From contig CADBXL010000047.1 of NCBI GenBank assembly GCA_902798615.1, forward strand, positions 1-56,960: DNA of 56,960 bases, given 5' to 3'. Positions 35,101-45,184 of the stretch are shown here, one piece after another. Position 1 is the first letter of the stretch. The number at the start of each line of letters is the position of its first letter. The notes beneath the pieces were generated by a model. That model saw only the letters and a list, made by a program, of their open reading frames with translations. It was not told where the DNA came from and did not search any database. This DNA comes from an uncultured Bacteroidales bacterium (lineage in GTDB: Bacteria > Bacteroidota > Bacteroidia > Bacteroidales > Bacteroidaceae). Position numbers and translations under genes: made by a program.

Positions 35101-36005
35101 CTGCTATCGCTAACCTCGAGTTCGACGGCATCCAGTCTAACAACTGGACAGGCGATGACCATACAGACAAGCTGATCCAGCGTCTGATTATGAACTACAT
35201 CCGCAAGTATAAGCTCCTTGATGCTGAACTCAAGCGCCGTAAGTTCGCTATCTCTATCGGTGACGACCTCCCATCAGGCGTTCAGCAGATGGCTAAGGTT
35301 TATATCGCTAAGAAGCGTAAGATTGGTGTAGGTGATAAGCTTGCCGGCCGTCACGGTAACAAGGGTATCGTATCTAAGGTTGTTCGTCAGGAGGATATGC
35401 CATTCCTCGAGGATGGTCGTCCAGTTGACTTGGTACTTAACCCTCTGGGTGTGCCTTCACGTATGAACCTTGGTCAGATATTCGAGGCTGTTCTCGGTGC
35501 TGCAGGTAAGAAGCTCGGTGTTAAGTTCGCTACTCCTATCTTCGATGGTGCTAAGCTTGACGACTTGAACGAGTGGACTGACAAGGCAGGTCTCCCACGC
35601 TACTGCTCTACCCACCTTTATGATGGTGAGACAGGTGAGATGTTCGACCAGCCTGCTACAATCGGTATCACATACTTCTTGAAGCTCGGTCACATGGTAG
35701 AGGACAAGATGCACGCTCGTTCTATCGGTCCTTACTCTCTCATCACTCAGCAGCCACTTGGTGGTAAGGCACAGTTCGGTGGTCAGCGTTTCGGAGAGAT
35801 GGAGGTCTGGGCAATCGAGGCATTCGGTGCTTCTCATGTGCTTCAGGAAATCCTTACTATCAAGTCTGACGACGTTGTAGGCCGTTCTAAGAGCTATGAG
35901 GCTATCGTTAAGGGTGATCCAATGCCAACTCCTGGTATCCCAGAGTCACTTAACGTGCTTCTCCACGAGCTTCGCGGCCTCGGTCTTAGCATTAAGCTTG
36001 ATTAA
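32196..36005 (+). CDS. rpoB: RNA polymerase beta subunit
   Basis: A 1269-residue beta subunit, the usual length for Bacteroidetes. Recognisable blocks are the rifampicin-region sequence [49 protein letters not shown]-equivalent [12 protein letters not shown], and [12 protein letters not shown] near the C-terminus ending in [14 protein letters not shown]. The rifampicin region shows the common susceptible-type residues ([16 protein letters not shown]). No frameshift seen. rpoC follows after 68 bases. Confidence 0.99.
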   Translation: MAAKVEKRVSFARVKNPMPYPDFLDVQLKSFRDFLQLDTPPEDRKNDGLYKVFAENFPITDTRNNFVLEFLDYYIDPPRYTIEECLERGLTYSVPMKAKMKLFCTDPEHEDFETITSDVFLGTIPYMTSNGTFVINGAERVVVSQLHRSPGVFFGQGTHANGTVLYSARIIPFKGSWIEFATDINNVMFAYIDRKKKLPVTTLLRAIGYESDKQILELFDLAEEIKVNKKNLQACLGRTLAARVLKSWNEDFVDEDTGEVVSIERNEVILERETEITKENIDQILDSEQRTILVHKTAESASKYGIIFNTLLKDPSNSEKEAVTYIYRQLRNADPADDQSAREVIQNLFFSDKRYDLGEVGRYRINKKLNLDTSMDVRTLTHEDIIEIIKYLINLINSNATVDDIDHLSNRRVRTVGEQLANQFSIGLARMSRTIRERMNVRDNEVFTPTDLINAKTISSVINSFFGTNPLSQFMDQTNPLAEVTHKRRLSALGPGGLSRERAGFEVRDVHYTHYGRLCPIESPEGPNIGLISSLCMYAQINNLGFIETPYRKVNNSVVDLDNDHVVYLTAEEEEDQIIGQGNAPLKDDGNFIREVVKCRENSDFPVVPPSEVNLMDVSPQQIASVSAGLIPFLEHDDGHRALMGCNMMRQAVPLLHNDAPIVGTGLEQQVCEDSRTMITAEGEGVIEYVDATTIRILYDRTEDDEFVSFEPAIKEYRIPKFRRTNQNMTIDLRPICEKGQRVKAGDILTEGYATENGELALGRNLLVAYMPWKGYNYEDAIVLNERVVREDILTSVHVDEYSLEVRETKRGMEEFTADIPNVSEDATKDLDDNGIVRIGARIEPGDIMIGKISPKGESDPSPEEKLLRAIFGDKAGDVKDSSLKANPSLSGVVIDKKLFSRAIKTRESKKQDKIILAKIDEEYEAKGKDLKEILVDKLMTLTEDKTSQGVKDYTGAEIITKGSKFTASAIANLEFDGIQSNNWTGDDHTDKLIQRLIMNYIRKYKLLDAELKRRKFAISIGDDLPSGVQQMAKVYIAKKRKIGVGDKLAGRHGNKGIVSKVVRQEDMPFLEDGRPVDLVLNPLGVPSRMNLGQIFEAVLGAAGKKLGVKFATPIFDGAKLDDLNEWTDKAGLPRYCSTHLYDGETGEMFDQPATIGITYFLKLGHMVEDKMHARSIGPYSLITQQPLGGKAQFGGQRFGEMEVWAIEAFGASHVLQEILTIKSDDVVGRSKSYEAIVKGDPMPTPGIPESLNVLLHELRGLGLSIKLD

Positions 36006-36073
36006 TTTACAATTGAAAAGGATTGTAAGAATAAGTAAATTGTAAATAGTAAATAGTCAAATTGTAAATACAT

Positions 36074-39000
36074 ATGGCTTTCAAAAAAGATACAAAAATA
36101 AAGAATAACTTCACCAAGATCACTATCGGTCTGGCTTCTCCAGAGGAAATCCTTGAGAACTCATATGGTGAGGTTACCAAGCCTGAGACCATCAACTACC
36201 GTACCTATAAGCCAGAGCGTGACGGTCTTTTCTGCGAGCGCATCTTCGGTCCTACAAAGGATTTCGAGTGTGCCTGCGGTAAGTACAAACGCATCCGCTA
36301 TAAGGGTATTGTCTGTGACCGATGCGGTGTTGAGGTAACAGAGAAGAAAGTACGTCGTGAGCGTTCAGGCCACATCGAACTTGTGGTTCCTGTTGCACAT
36401 ATCTGGTATTTCCGCAGCCTTCCAAACAAGATTGGATATCTGCTCGGTATGCCAACAAAGAAACTGGAGTCTGTAATATATTATGAGAAGTACATCGTTA
36501 TCAAGCCAGGTCCTATGGCTGGCAAGAACGGTACTCATCCTGTACAGGCACCAGACGGTAGCGGTGACCTTAACGGTACACATGTAGGCGACCTCATCTC
36601 TGAGGAAGAGTACATCAACATCGTTGACAGCTACCTCGATCCAAACAACGACTATCTTGATGACGACGATCCAAACAAGTACGTTTGTAAGATGGGTGCG
36701 GAGGCAATCTACTACCTCCTCCAGAACCTTGACCTCGACGCACTTGCAGCAGAGCTTCGTGAGAGTGCAAACAACGATTCTTCACAGCAGCGTAAGAACG
36801 AGGCTTTGAAGCGTCTTCAGGTTGTAGAGGCATTCCGTGCAAGTAAGGATGTGAACCGTCCTGAGTGGATGATTCTCAAGATCCTTCCTGTAACTCCTCC
36901 AGAGCTCCGTCCGCTCGTTCCTCTGGATGGCGGCCGTTTCGCTACATCCGACCTCAACGACCTCTATCGTCGTGTCATCATCCGTAACAACCGTCTGAAG
37001 CGTCTCGTTGAGATTCACGCTCCAGAGGTTATCCTCCGTAACGAGAAGCGTATGCTTCAGGAGGCTGTTGACTCTCTTTTCGATAACTCTCGTAAGTCAA
37101 GCGCTGTTAAGAGCGAGAGCAACCGTCCGCTCAAGTCACTCTCTGACTCCCTGAAGGGTAAGGCTGGACGTTTCCGTCAGAACCTCCTCGGTAAGCGTGT
37201 TGACTACTCTGCACGTTCAGTAATCGTTGTAGGTCCAGAGCTCAACATGGGCGAGTGCGGTCTTCCAAAGCTTATGGCTGCCGAGCTTTACAAGCCATTC
37301 ATCATCCGCAAGCTCATCGAGCGCGGTATCGTGAAGACTGTGAAGTCAGCTAAGCGTATCGTTGACCGTCGTGAGCCTATCATCTATGATATCCTTGAGA
37401 ATGTGATGAAGGGACACCCAGTTCTCCTGAATCGTGCTCCTACACTTCACCGTCTTGGTATTCAGGCATTCCAGCCAAAGCTCATCGAGGGTAAGGCTAT
37501 CCAGCTCCACCCACTTGCATGTACTGCGTTCAACGCCGACTTCGACGGTGACCAGATGGCTGTTCACCTCCCATTGTCTCACGAGGCAGTACTCGAGGCT
37601 CAGATCCTCATGCTCCAGAGCCATAACATCCTGAACCCAGCTAACGGTGCTCCTATCACCGTACCTTCACAGGATATGGTGCTCGGTCTCTACTACATCA
37701 CAAAGATGCGTCCGGGCGCAAAGGGTGAGGGACTCTCATTCTATGGTCCTGAAGAGGCTATCATTGCTTACAATGAGAAGCGTTGTGACCTCCACGCTCC
37801 TGTAAAGGTTGTTGTTGAGGATATCGAGAATGGCAAGTACATCCGTCACACTGTCGAGACTTCTGTTGGTCGTGTTATCGTCAACGAACTCGTTCCACGT
37901 GAGATGGGCTTCGTAAACACCATTATCTCTAAGAAGTCACTCCGCGATATCATCGCTGACGTTATCAAGGCTGTTGGTTTCGCTCGTGCTTGTGAGTTCC
38001 TTGACGGTATCAAGAACCTTGGTTATCGTATGGCATACCTCGCAGGTCTGTCATTCAACCTTGACGATATCATCATCCCACCAGAGAAGGAGCAGCTCAT
38101 CAAGGCTGGTAACGATAAGATCCGTGAGATCACCGATAACTACAACCTCGGCTTCATCACCGATACCGAGCGTTACAACCAGGTTATCGATACTTGGACA
38201 CACGTAAACAATGATATCGGTAACATCCTTCTTAAGGAGATGACCGAGGCTGACCAGGGCTTCAACGCCGTATTCATGATGCTTGACTCTGGTGCCCGTG
38301 GTTCTAAGGACCAGATTAAGCAGCTCTCAGGTATCCGTGGTCTGATGGCTAAGCCTACAAAAGCAGGTGCCGACGACCGTCCAACCATTGAGAACCCTAT
38401 CCTTTCTAACTTCAAGGAGGGTATGTCTGTGCTTGAGTACTTCATTGCATCTCACGGTGCCCGTAAGGGTCTTGCTGATACCGCGATGAAGACAGCCGAC
38501 GCTGGTTACCTTACTCGTCGTCTTGTTGACGTTTCACACGACGTTATCATCAACGAGGACGACTGTGGTACACTCCGCGGACTTCTCTGCACAGCTCTCA
38601 AGAATGGTGATGAGGTTATCTCAAGCCTCTATGAGCGTATTCTCGGTCGTGTATCTGTTCACGACGTTATCAACCCACATACCAACGAGGTTATCTGTCC
38701 TGCTGGTGAGGAAATCAACGAGGCTCGTGCCAAGGCTATCGAGGATGCTGGTATCGAGATGGTTGAGATCCGTTCTGTGCTCACTTGTGAGTCTAAGCAG
38801 GGTGTATGTAAGAAGTGTTACGGCCGTAACCTCGCTACACAGCGCATGGTACAGAAGGGTGAGGCTGTCGGTGTCATCGCAGCACAGGCTATCGGTGAGC
38901 CAGGTACACAGCTTACTCTCCGTACGTTCCACGCCGGTGGTATCGCAGGTGGTGCTGCTGCAAACGCAACAGTTACCTGTAAGGTGGCAGAGGCTCGTAT

Positions 39001-40411
39001 TGAGTTCGATGAGCTCCGTACCGTTCCATTCAAGGAGGACGACCGTGACTGTGAGATGGTAGTAAGCCGTCTTGCCGAGGTTCGTTTCATCGATCCTACA
39101 ACTGGTGTCGTACTCTCTAACATGGCCGTTCCTTACGGTTCTTCACTCTACTATAAGAATGGTGATGTTGTTAAGAAGGGCGACGAGATCTGTCGTTGGG
39201 ACCCATTCAACGCTGTCATCGTTACAGAGTTCAAGGGTAAGGTTAAGTTCCACGATGTTGTTGAAGGCCTCACATACAATGCCGAGACCGACGATACAAC
39301 AGGTATGACCGATAAGGTAATCATCGAGGCTAAGGACCGTTCAAAGATCCCAACCTGTGAGATCATCGACGAGAACGGTGAGGTACTCGGACGCTATAAC
39401 TTCCCTGTAGGTGGTCACGTTGTTGTTGACGACGGTCAGGTAATCGAGTCTGGTGCTACTCTCGTTAAGATTCCACGTACCGTAAGCCGCGCAGGTGATA
39501 TCACCGGTGGTCTGCCACGTGTAACCGAGCTCTTCGAGGCTCGTAACCCAAGCAACCCAGCTATCGTCAGCGAAATCGACGGTGAGGTTAAGATCAACCC
39601 ACAGCTCAAGCGTAACAACCGTGAGGTTACAATCGTTTCTAAGACTGGTGAGGAGCGCAAGTATCTCGTTCCAACAAGCAAGCAGTTGCTCGTTCAGGAC
39701 CGTGACGCTGTACGTGCCGGAACTCCACTCTCTGACGGTGTAATCACACCAAACGATATCCTTGCCATCAAGGGTCCTACCGCTGTTCAGGAGTATATCG
39801 TGAACGAGGTACAGGATGTATATCGTCTGCAGGGTGTAAAGATCAACGATAAGCACTTCGAGATCATCGTTCGTCAGATGATGCGTAAGGTACAGATCAA
39901 TGAGCCTGGTGATACATGCTTCCTTGAGAGCGATATCGTCGATAAGCTCGACTTCGCAGAGGAGAACGATCGTATCTGGGGTAAGAAGTACGTTATCAAC
40001 GCTGGTGATTCAGAGAACGTACGTGCTGGTGAGATTATCTCAGCCCGCAAGCTCCGTGACGAGAACGCAAGCCTCAAGCGTCGTGACTTGAAGACTATCC
40101 AGGTTCGTGATACTATCCCTGCAACCTCTACACAGATCCTTCAGGGTATCACACGTGCCGCTCTCCATACCAAGAGCTTCATGTCTGCTGCATCATTCCA
40201 GGAGACAACGAAGGTGCTCAACGAGGCTGCTATCCGCGGAAAGAGCGATTCACTCCTCGGCATGAAGGAGAACGTAATCTGCGGACACCTCATCCCTGCT
40301 GGTACAGGTCTGCGTGAGTTCGAGAAGATTATTGTTGGTAGCAAGGAAGGCTATGAGCGTCTTCAGGCTAACCGCCGCAACGTCCTCGAGTTCTCTGACA
40401 GAGACCTCTAA
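36074..40411 (+). CDS. rpoC: RNA polymerase beta' subunit
   Basis: A 1445-residue beta' subunit. The N-terminal zinc-binding region [23 protein letters not shown], the catalytic NADFDGD at 487-493 and the second zinc site [13 protein letters not shown] in the C-terminal half are all present, with trigger-loop and bridge-helix sequences ([19 protein letters not shown]). The gene ends in EFSDRDL. It is the last gene of the ribosomal/RNA polymerase block and is followed by a strong terminator. Confidence 0.99.
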   Translation: MAFKKDTKIKNNFTKITIGLASPEEILENSYGEVTKPETINYRTYKPERDGLFCERIFGPTKDFECACGKYKRIRYKGIVCDRCGVEVTEKKVRRERSGHIELVVPVAHIWYFRSLPNKIGYLLGMPTKKLESVIYYEKYIVIKPGPMAGKNGTHPVQAPDGSGDLNGTHVGDLISEEEYINIVDSYLDPNNDYLDDDDPNKYVCKMGAEAIYYLLQNLDLDALAAELRESANNDSSQQRKNEALKRLQVVEAFRASKDVNRPEWMILKILPVTPPELRPLVPLDGGRFATSDLNDLYRRVIIRNNRLKRLVEIHAPEVILRNEKRMLQEAVDSLFDNSRKSSAVKSESNRPLKSLSDSLKGKAGRFRQNLLGKRVDYSARSVIVVGPELNMGECGLPKLMAAELYKPFIIRKLIERGIVKTVKSAKRIVDRREPIIYDILENVMKGHPVLLNRAPTLHRLGIQAFQPKLIEGKAIQLHPLACTAFNADFDGDQMAVHLPLSHEAVLEAQILMLQSHNILNPANGAPITVPSQDMVLGLYYITKMRPGAKGEGLSFYGPEEAIIAYNEKRCDLHAPVKVVVEDIENGKYIRHTVETSVGRVIVNELVPREMGFVNTIISKKSLRDIIADVIKAVGFARACEFLDGIKNLGYRMAYLAGLSFNLDDIIIPPEKEQLIKAGNDKIREITDNYNLGFITDTERYNQVIDTWTHVNNDIGNILLKEMTEADQGFNAVFMMLDSGARGSKDQIKQLSGIRGLMAKPTKAGADDRPTIENPILSNFKEGMSVLEYFIASHGARKGLADTAMKTADAGYLTRRLVDVSHDVIINEDDCGTLRGLLCTALKNGDEVISSLYERILGRVSVHDVINPHTNEVICPAGEEINEARAKAIEDAGIEMVEIRSVLTCESKQGVCKKCYGRNLATQRMVQKGEAVGVIAAQAIGEPGTQLTLRTFHAGGIAGGAAANATVTCKVAEARIEFDELRTVPFKEDDRDCEMVVSRLAEVRFIDPTTGVVLSNMAVPYGSSLYYKNGDVVKKGDEICRWDPFNAVIVTEFKGKVKFHDVVEGLTYNAETDDTTGMTDKVIIEAKDRSKIPTCEIIDENGEVLGRYNFPVGGHVVVDDGQVIESGATLVKIPRTVSRAGDITGGLPRVTELFEARNPSNPAIVSEIDGEVKINPQLKRNNREVTIVSKTGEERKYLVPTSKQLLVQDRDAVRAGTPLSDGVITPNDILAIKGPTAVQEYIVNEVQDVYRLQGVKINDKHFEIIVRQMMRKVQINEPGDTCFLESDIVDKLDFAEENDRIWGKKYVINAGDSENVRAGEIISARKLRDENASLKRRDLKTIQVRDTIPATSTQILQGITRAALHTKSFMSAASFQETTKVLNEAAIRGKSDSLLGMKENVICGHLIPAGTGLREFEKIIVGSKEGYERLQANRRNVLEFSDRDL

Positions 40412-40435
40412 GAATTGACATAATATTCTAAATAT

Positions 40436-40472
40436 AAAATCCCTGCGATGCTTTTGCGTTGCAGGGATTTTT
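40436..40472 (+). terminator. Terminator after rpoC
   Basis: Arms AAAATCCCTGC and GCAGGGATTTTT flank a 14-base loop. Confidence 0.92.
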
Positions 40473-40547
40473 ATGTTATAATAGCAGGCAATTTGTGGTT
40501 AAATAATTTTTTTCATACTAATATTTGGATGTTTCGATAATTTTGTC

Positions 40548-40556
40548 TATTTTTGC
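40548..40556 (+). promoter_or_regulatory. Promoter of the DUF2442 gene
   Basis: TATTTTTGC, a perfect TAnnTTTGC box 23 bases before the ATG at 40579. Confidence 0.7.
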
Positions 40557-40578
40557 AAGCAGAATAATATTAGTCTTT

Positions 40579-40845
40579 ATGTTTAAGAAGGAAGGATATT
40601 GGGATGTAGTGCCACAGATAAAAAACGTATCATTTCCTATACGTGGTAAATGGCAGGTAGATTTGGTTGATGGTCGTTCCATTATTATGCCAACCTCTGC
40701 TTTTCCATGCTTACGGCGTGTTTCTGTAAAAGAACGTAAGAATTGGTATCTTATAGGTGGAGGCGTTACATGGGATTCTTGTCCCGAAGTAATCCACATA
40801 GAACAATTGCTTGGTGACTATCAGAAATTCAATCACGAAGCGTAA
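40579..40845 (+). CDS. DUF2442 domain protein
   Basis: An 88-residue protein starting MFKKEGYWDVVPQ (ATG 40579; an in-frame TTG at 40525 lies upstream of the promoter). The body VDLVDGRSIIMPTSAFPCLRRVSVKERKNWYLIGGGVTWDSCPEVIHIEQLL follows the DUF2442 pattern (DGR-I-P-hydrophobic, P-L, R-NW, G-GI/VTW, D-hydrophobic, LL). Members are often next to DUF4160 or toxin-antitoxin genes, but none is seen here. The 3' two-thirds is duplicated at 44945-45088. It has its own promoter and terminator. Confidence 0.8.
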   Translation: MFKKEGYWDVVPQIKNVSFPIRGKWQVDLVDGRSIIMPTSAFPCLRRVSVKERKNWYLIGGGVTWDSCPEVIHIEQLLGDYQKFNHEA

Positions 40846-40850
40846 AGGCA

Positions 40851-40887
40851 AAATCCCTGTAATGCAAAGAGTATTACAGGGATTTTT
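40851..40887 (+). terminator. Terminator after the DUF2442 gene
   Basis: Arms AAATCCCTGTAAT (40851-40863) and ATTACAGGGATTTTT (40873-40887). Confidence 0.88.
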
Positions 40888-40980
40888 ATGTAATAAACGC
40901 TAGTTAACTCCAAATATGTGAAAGGGTGGTTATATATTAATATAGCTCTATGCTATAGTTCCGATGAGTAGAACAAGCAT

Positions 40981-41733
40981 TATTTGATTGCTCCATGATG
41001 TTTAATCGCTGGATAGATTTTAGTGACAGCCCATAAGCCTGGGTATGTACATTCATAAGTCTCTACTATTTTTGAAGGAATTTTCCAACATATAATAAAA
41101 TCAGGCTTCAGAGAAGGGTATTTTTTACCGAATTCCTTTTGAAAGCGTTCAAAAGTCTCAGGAATACAATATTTGAATGCCTTCAATAATTGGGTATCAG
41201 GCTTTTGGCTTGAATATGAAGTTATCGTGTGTAAACCTATTCGAATAACACCTTTTGTTGCTTCTTCATATTTTTTTATTTCTTTTTCCAAACTTTGTAG
41301 TTGTTCATGCATCTTAACCCAACGAGATGTTAGATTTCTCTCTCTTGTTGTATCAGTAGTAAAGCAGTCAAAACTATGTTTTAACTCTATTACAAAACTG
41401 TATTTTTTGTATATGCACCAATAGTCTATTCTACCATTAAATTTATCTACTGGAAATCTTCTGTTTGCACATTCTCTAACTGCAGGAAATTTCTACCATA
41501 ACCAAAGAATTGCAGAGTTTTGAAAGAGCTGGTAATAGGACACAATCAAGCCTTCTTTCTGAATATGTATAAGGCAAATCACAAAATATATCATTACAAT
41601 ATTTTGTACTCAACTTAGCCATATCAAAGAAAAGGTTTTCAATAAGCTCCTTTGCTATATTAAAACTATCATTTTTCTCTGTATTAGACTCCATCTCAAC
41701 GAATGAGAGACCATGTTTTTTAATTTCTTTCAT
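40981..41733 (-). pseudogene. PD-(D/E)XK nuclease-like protein, frameshifted
   Basis: Two minus-strand frames make one protein. The first part starts at ATG 41733 (MKEIKKHGLSFVEMESNTEKND) and runs to a stop at 41476-41478 after CNSLVMVEIS. The second, shifted by one base near 41485-41495, reads KFPAVRECANRRFPVDKFNGRIDYWCIYKKYSFVIELK-type sequence and continues through MHEQLQSLEKEIKKYEE to 40981. The GRIDYW...FVIELK pattern is the D...E-x-K core of restriction-endonuclease-like nucleases. Total length would be about 250 residues. A 45-codon gene lies 70 bases upstream on the same strand. The first 27 codons are duplicated at 46108-46190. The fold assignment is inference from the motif. Confidence 0.6.
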
Positions 41734-41803
41734 AAGCTTGTGTTTTATGTTTTGTGTTATTAATAATTGATATGCGTTTTCAGGTATTGAACAGGCAACG
41801 TGT

Positions 41804-41941
41804 TCATCTTGCAGATAGTTTAGCAACTTCCTCTTCTGCCCATTCTCTTTCCACGCGAGCTACCCACTCGCGTTTCTTGGCAATAGCAAGCTTCACGGCT
41901 GCAATAGCCTCTTCCCTTGTTTTGTACTTTATTGCTTTCAT
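41804..41941 (-). CDS. 45-residue helical protein, copy 1
   Basis: Starts MKAIKYKTREEAIAAVKLA and ends EEEVAKLSAR; strongly helical, highly charged, with Trp residues in REWVARVEREWAE. Stop TGA is the complement of 41804-41806. A -7 box TACTTTTGC on the minus strand at 41972-41980 precedes it. An equal-length copy at 46285-46422 differs at only one position, and that change is silent (GAA/GAG). It precedes the nuclease-like gene on the same strand; an antitoxin or immunity-like role is a hypothesis only. Confidence 0.6.
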   Translation of the reverse strand: MKAIKYKTREEAIAAVKLAIAKKREWVARVEREWAEEEVAKLSAR

Positions 41942-41971
41942 AATGAAAGTTTATATTTTTATTTACTTTGA

Positions 41972-41980
41972 GCAAAAGTA
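41972..41980 (-). promoter_or_regulatory. Promoter of the 45-codon gene
   Basis: TACTTTTGC on the minus strand matches TAnnTTTGC and lies 31 bases upstream of the start codon. Confidence 0.65.
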
Positions 41981-42072
41981 CATAATATTCCTGAGACTTC
42001 CCAAAATTGCTTTTGTAATTTATTACGTGAGTTCGACGACTTGCTTCAGCGAACAATTTAAGTCTGCGAGGG

Positions 42073-42350
42073 CTGAACGTCGAAGAGGTCGGCGGCCGAA
42101 GGGAAAGCCAAAGCCCGCCAGCTAATAGGGCAGTCCGATAGGGCTGTTATTCGGTAGATGCGTGATTAAGGGAGGTCTGTAGGACCGACACCTAAAGTCT
42201 TCAAGTGTCGGTCCTACAGACCTTATTCCTCTAATATCGATAAATATAACAACACTATCGGACTGCCCTGTTAGATGTCGCTCTTTGGCTTTATTCGCAA
42301 TGCTCATCAAGCTGCGCAAGTCCCTTCGTCCGCCGACCTCTTCGACGTTC
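42073..42350. repeat. Outer inverted repeat enclosing the REPIN-like element
   Basis: GAACGTCGAAGAGGTCGGCGG at about 42073-42093 is repeated in inverse at about 42330-42350 with few mismatches, and the pairing continues inward with CGAAGGGA and GCCAAAG against TCCCTTCG and CTTTGGC. The 42122-42274 element sits inside this palindrome. Confidence 0.65.
42122..42274. mobile_element. REPIN-like 153-bp palindromic element
   Basis: The end arms CTAATAGGGCAGTCCG (left) and its inverse (right; a few mismatches) match the arms of the RAYT element at 8338-8960. Inside are two REP units in opposite orientation (42161-42193 and 42204-42230), each with stem GGTC-TGTAG-GACC followed by GACAC. No coding frame is present, so it would be mobilised in trans. 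Confidence 0.75.
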
Positions 42351-42390
42351 AGAGCTATTTCATCGTATGGGCTTAATGTATATAAAATCT

Positions 42391-42470
42391 CCCTCCCTTG
42401 GGGAGGGTAGGGGTGGGTCTTAATTCTCCAACAAACAAGCCGATCTTCCCCTTCTCCTCAATAGATTCTC
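42391..42470. repeat. G/C-tract palindrome fragment
   Basis: CTCCCTCCCTTGGGGAGGG at about 42391 belongs to the same style of repeat as 15887-16031. The remaining sequence between 42275 and 42469 holds no gene I can support. Confidence 0.4.
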
Positions 42471-42539
42471 CATACATACTCCATAGATACTCCATAGATA
42501 CTCCATAGTTTCGATGGAGTATCTATGGACTTACGATGG
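42470..42539. repeat. 11-bp phased CCAT/ATGG palindromic array 2
   Basis: CCAT starts at 42470, 42481, 42492 and 42503; ATGG starts at 42514, 42525 and 42536. All steps are 11 bp. The unit is close to CCATAGATACT. The array ends 72 bases before the -7 box of the next gene. Confidence 0.9.
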
Positions 42540-42587
42540 AGAATCATCAGAGGTAAAGCGGTAGCAGATAAAAAATATAAGGAAATA

Positions 42588-42620
42588 TTTGGAGATACAA
42601 CTTATATTGTGTAATTTTGC
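42588..42620 (+). promoter_or_regulatory. Promoter of the BspA-like pair
   Basis: TTTG at 42588-42591, a 20-base spacer and TAATTTTGC at 42612-42620. Confidence 0.8.
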
Positions 42621-42709
42621 AACGACGAATTGAATTTACGTTTTAGGTTTACGTATAAGATCTAAATCAAAAGACGATAACATTCGAAATTATAACCAAG
42701 AACAAAACA

Positions 42710-43957
42710 ATGATGACAAGAAAAAACAAAAACCACAAGCAATTCATGATGCTTATGACAGCATTCATGATGTCTTCTACATCGTTTGCACACGATGCCT
42801 ATGTAGATGGTATTTACTACAACCTTGACAAAACGAAAAAAGAGGCTACGGTAACATTCAAGGGAGATGGGACTAAGAGTGATTCCTATTCTAAATCGGT
42901 TACTATTCCTGAAACCGTAAATGTAGGAGGCGTGACTTATAGCGTGACTTTTATCGGAAATGCAGCTTTCGGAAATAGTCACTCGGTTACTTCTGTCAGT
43001 ATTCCTAATACTGTTACGAAAATAGGTTATGGCGCCTTTTATGGTACAGCTCTTACCTCTATCTATATCCCAAAGTCTGTTTCGTTTATTGACGAAATGG
43101 CTTTCAATAGCTGTAACTCTATGACCTCTATGACTGTGGATAAGGAAAACACCACTTTTGACAGCCGAGATAATTGTAATGCCATAATCCACACGGAGAC
43201 AAACGAACTTGTTTCCGGTTGTGCTACATCCGTCATTCCAAATACCGTTGTACGTATTGCCAACTGGGCATTCTATTGTAACGACGGAATAAAAAACATC
43301 AATATTCCAGAGTCTGTTATAAGTATCGGTAATTATGCCTTTGGCGTATGTCCGGGACTCACTAATATCGTTATTCCGAACTCTGTGCAGTTCATTGGAA
43401 CAGGAGCTTTCTCTTCATGTTATAATGCGACTTCTGTTACTATCTCCAATTCCCTGAAAGAAATAAGCACAGATGCTTTTGCCTGGTGTAATAAACTGAC
43501 AGATGTAAACATTCCTGAATCTGTTACTACCATTGGGCAGGGAGCCTTCCGTGATTGCACCAATCTGAATTCTATCACTATCGGCTCATCCGTTAGCTAT
43601 ATCGATAATGAAGCCTTTAAGAATTGTAATCATATTTCTACCATAACAAATAAGGCCACAACTCCACAGACTTTGGGTGAAGGGGCGTTTAAGGAATTAA
43701 ACAGTTGGGTAGAGTTGCATGTTCCAGAAGGCACAAAGAATGTGTATAAAGATAAAAACACGTGGAATCAATGCAATATCATTGATGATCTGAAACTATC
43801 TGCCGAACAAGAAAAGGGAGGTTCTACTGCCATAGCAAGTATCGAGAGATCAAAATCAATAGTGGCAGAAAAGATTTTCTCTATTTCGGGCAAGTGTCAA
43901 AATAAGCCTGTAAAGGGATTGAATATTATTAACGGAAAGAAATTCTTGGTGAAATGA
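42710..43957 (+). CDS. BspA-like leucine-rich repeat secreted protein
   Basis: A 415-residue protein with a signal peptide (MMLMTAFMMSSTSFA core), then about ten LRR_5 repeats of the BspA type (SVTSVSIPNTVTKIGYGAFYG, GLTNIVIPNSVQFIGTGAFSSC), a central [22 protein letters not shown] block identical in kind to that in the damaged gene at 7113-8124, and a C-terminal tail KIFSISGKCQNKPVKGLNIINGKKFLVK shared with other secreted proteins here. BspA proteins bind host proteins or mediate adhesion; whether this one does is unknown. It overlaps the next BspA-like gene by 4 bases (ATGA). Confidence 0.85.
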   Translation: MMTRKNKNHKQFMMLMTAFMMSSTSFAHDAYVDGIYYNLDKTKKEATVTFKGDGTKSDSYSKSVTIPETVNVGGVTYSVTFIGNAAFGNSHSVTSVSIPNTVTKIGYGAFYGTALTSIYIPKSVSFIDEMAFNSCNSMTSMTVDKENTTFDSRDNCNAIIHTETNELVSGCATSVIPNTVVRIANWAFYCNDGIKNINIPESVISIGNYAFGVCPGLTNIVIPNSVQFIGTGAFSSCYNATSVTISNSLKEISTDAFAWCNKLTDVNIPESVTTIGQGAFRDCTNLNSITIGSSVSYIDNEAFKNCNHISTITNKATTPQTLGEGAFKELNSWVELHVPEGTKNVYKDKNTWNQCNIIDDLKLSAEQEKGGSTAIASIERSKSIVAEKIFSISGKCQNKPVKGLNIINGKKFLVK

Positions 43958-44853
43958 TTATGAAAAAGTATTCTTCAATATATAGCAGAGCAATAGTTCT
44001 TACTTTTGTTTTGTGCATCTCTTCTTTTGCCTATGGAGAAGTGATTAATGGCATCAACTATAGTCTTGACAAAGAAGCAAATACAGCTTCTGTTATAGCT
44101 GACGCAAACAACAAGTATTCTGGTGATATCGTGATTCCAAAAGCTGTTAGCTATGGGGGAAAGGAATACAAGGTTACAAGCATTAGTGACCAAGCTATGT
44201 CTAAATGTTCTGGCATTACTTCCGTAAAGATTCCTGAGTCGGTTGTAAGGATAGGGGCAGATGCTTTCTATGCTTGCACAAAACTTACTTCCATAGACAT
44301 TCCTAACTCTGTGACTATAATTGGAGGTTGTGCCTTCAACCAATGTTCGGCTCTCACCTCTGTCACTCTGCCAAACTCTCTGAAGAAGATAGAAGGGTAT
44401 ATGTTCACGTCTTGTAAAAGCCTGAAATCGGTTGTTATTCCTAACTCAGTAACAAGTATCGGAGCTTATGCCTTTTCTGAATGCGAGAGTCTGACTTCTG
44501 TTACGATCTCTGAGTCAGTAACTTATATAGACAACTATGTTTTCTATAATTGTAATAATCTCAAGACTGTCATCAATATGTCAGTTACGCCACAGTTAGC
44601 ATTTAGCAGCACCTTTTCTGTTTTTGGTGAGCTTCATGTTCCTGAGGGATGCAAGGACGTATATGCAGAATCTGCTATTTGGAAGCACTTTACTGATATA
44701 ACGGATAATCCAGAGAATCCAACAGCCATTACAGCAGTCAAGGTTTCAGATGATAAGGCAAATAATTCCACGTATTCTCTCACAGGTCAACGAGTTTCAT
44801 CGTCTTCCAAAGGTCTGGTAATAACCAACGGCACAAAGGTGATAAGGAGGTGA
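43954..44853 (+). CDS. BspA-like leucine-rich repeat secreted protein, second of pair
   Basis: A 299-residue relative of the upstream protein: signal peptide (SRAIVLTFVLCISSFAYG), an N-terminal strand region (VINGINYSLDKEANTASVIADANNKYSG), about six LRR_5 repeats (KLTSIDIPNSVTIIGGCAFNQC and similar), and the shared tail YSLTGQRVSSSSKGLVITNGTKVIRR. The ATG at 43954 overlaps the previous stop, so translation is coupled. The shorter repeat array suggests it arose by duplication and contraction. Confidence 0.85.
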   Translation: MIMKKYSSIYSRAIVLTFVLCISSFAYGEVINGINYSLDKEANTASVIADANNKYSGDIVIPKAVSYGGKEYKVTSISDQAMSKCSGITSVKIPESVVRIGADAFYACTKLTSIDIPNSVTIIGGCAFNQCSALTSVTLPNSLKKIEGYMFTSCKSLKSVVIPNSVTSIGAYAFSECESLTSVTISESVTYIDNYVFYNCNNLKTVINMSVTPQLAFSSTFSVFGELHVPEGCKDVYAESAIWKHFTDITDNPENPTAITAVKVSDDKANNSTYSLTGQRVSSSSKGLVITNGTKVIRR

Positions 44854-44888
44854 TGTATCAAATACTTTGTCTTGTTAAAAATTAAAGT

Positions 44889-45088
44889 GAGGCATTGAGA
44901 GGAAACTTTCAGGATAAGACGGGGCGACAGACCGACTATTCGCGTTTCCATGCTTGCGTCGTGTTTCTGTAAAAGAACGTAAGAATTGGTATCTTATAGG
45001 TGGAGGCGTTACATGGGATTCTTGTTCTGAGGTAATCCACATAGAACAGTTGCTTGGTGATTATCAGAAATTCAATCACGAAGCGTAA
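44889..45088 (+). pseudogene. Chimeric scar: fragment of the 46707 gene joined to 3' end of a DUF2442 gene
   Basis: 44889-44950 copies 46890-46951 (inside the gene at 46707), and 44945-45088 copies 40702-40845 (the DUF2442 gene to its stop). The two parts share only TTTCCA at the joint, and the reading frames do not match across it, so no fusion protein results. The DUF2442 part remains open for 47 codons but has no start. The gene-free stretch 44854-45184 holds only this and the terminator below. Confidence 0.8.
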
Positions 45089-45110
45089 GTTAAGTTCGCG
45101 CTTAAAGAAT

Positions 45111-45147
45111 AAACTCCCAGCAATGTTGGCACGTTGCAGGGAGTTTT
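45111..45147. terminator. Terminator after the DUF2442 fragment
   Basis: Arms AAACTCCC (45111-45118) and GGGAGTTTT (45139-45147). Confidence 0.75.
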
Positions 45148-45184
45148 GTTATAATTCCTAAAAGCTATAAATATTCTTCTTCTA

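Noticed and set aside
44945-45088. A second functional DUF2442 gene
   Set aside because: The frame is open to the stop but lacks the first third and any start codon; the upstream DNA belongs to another gene.
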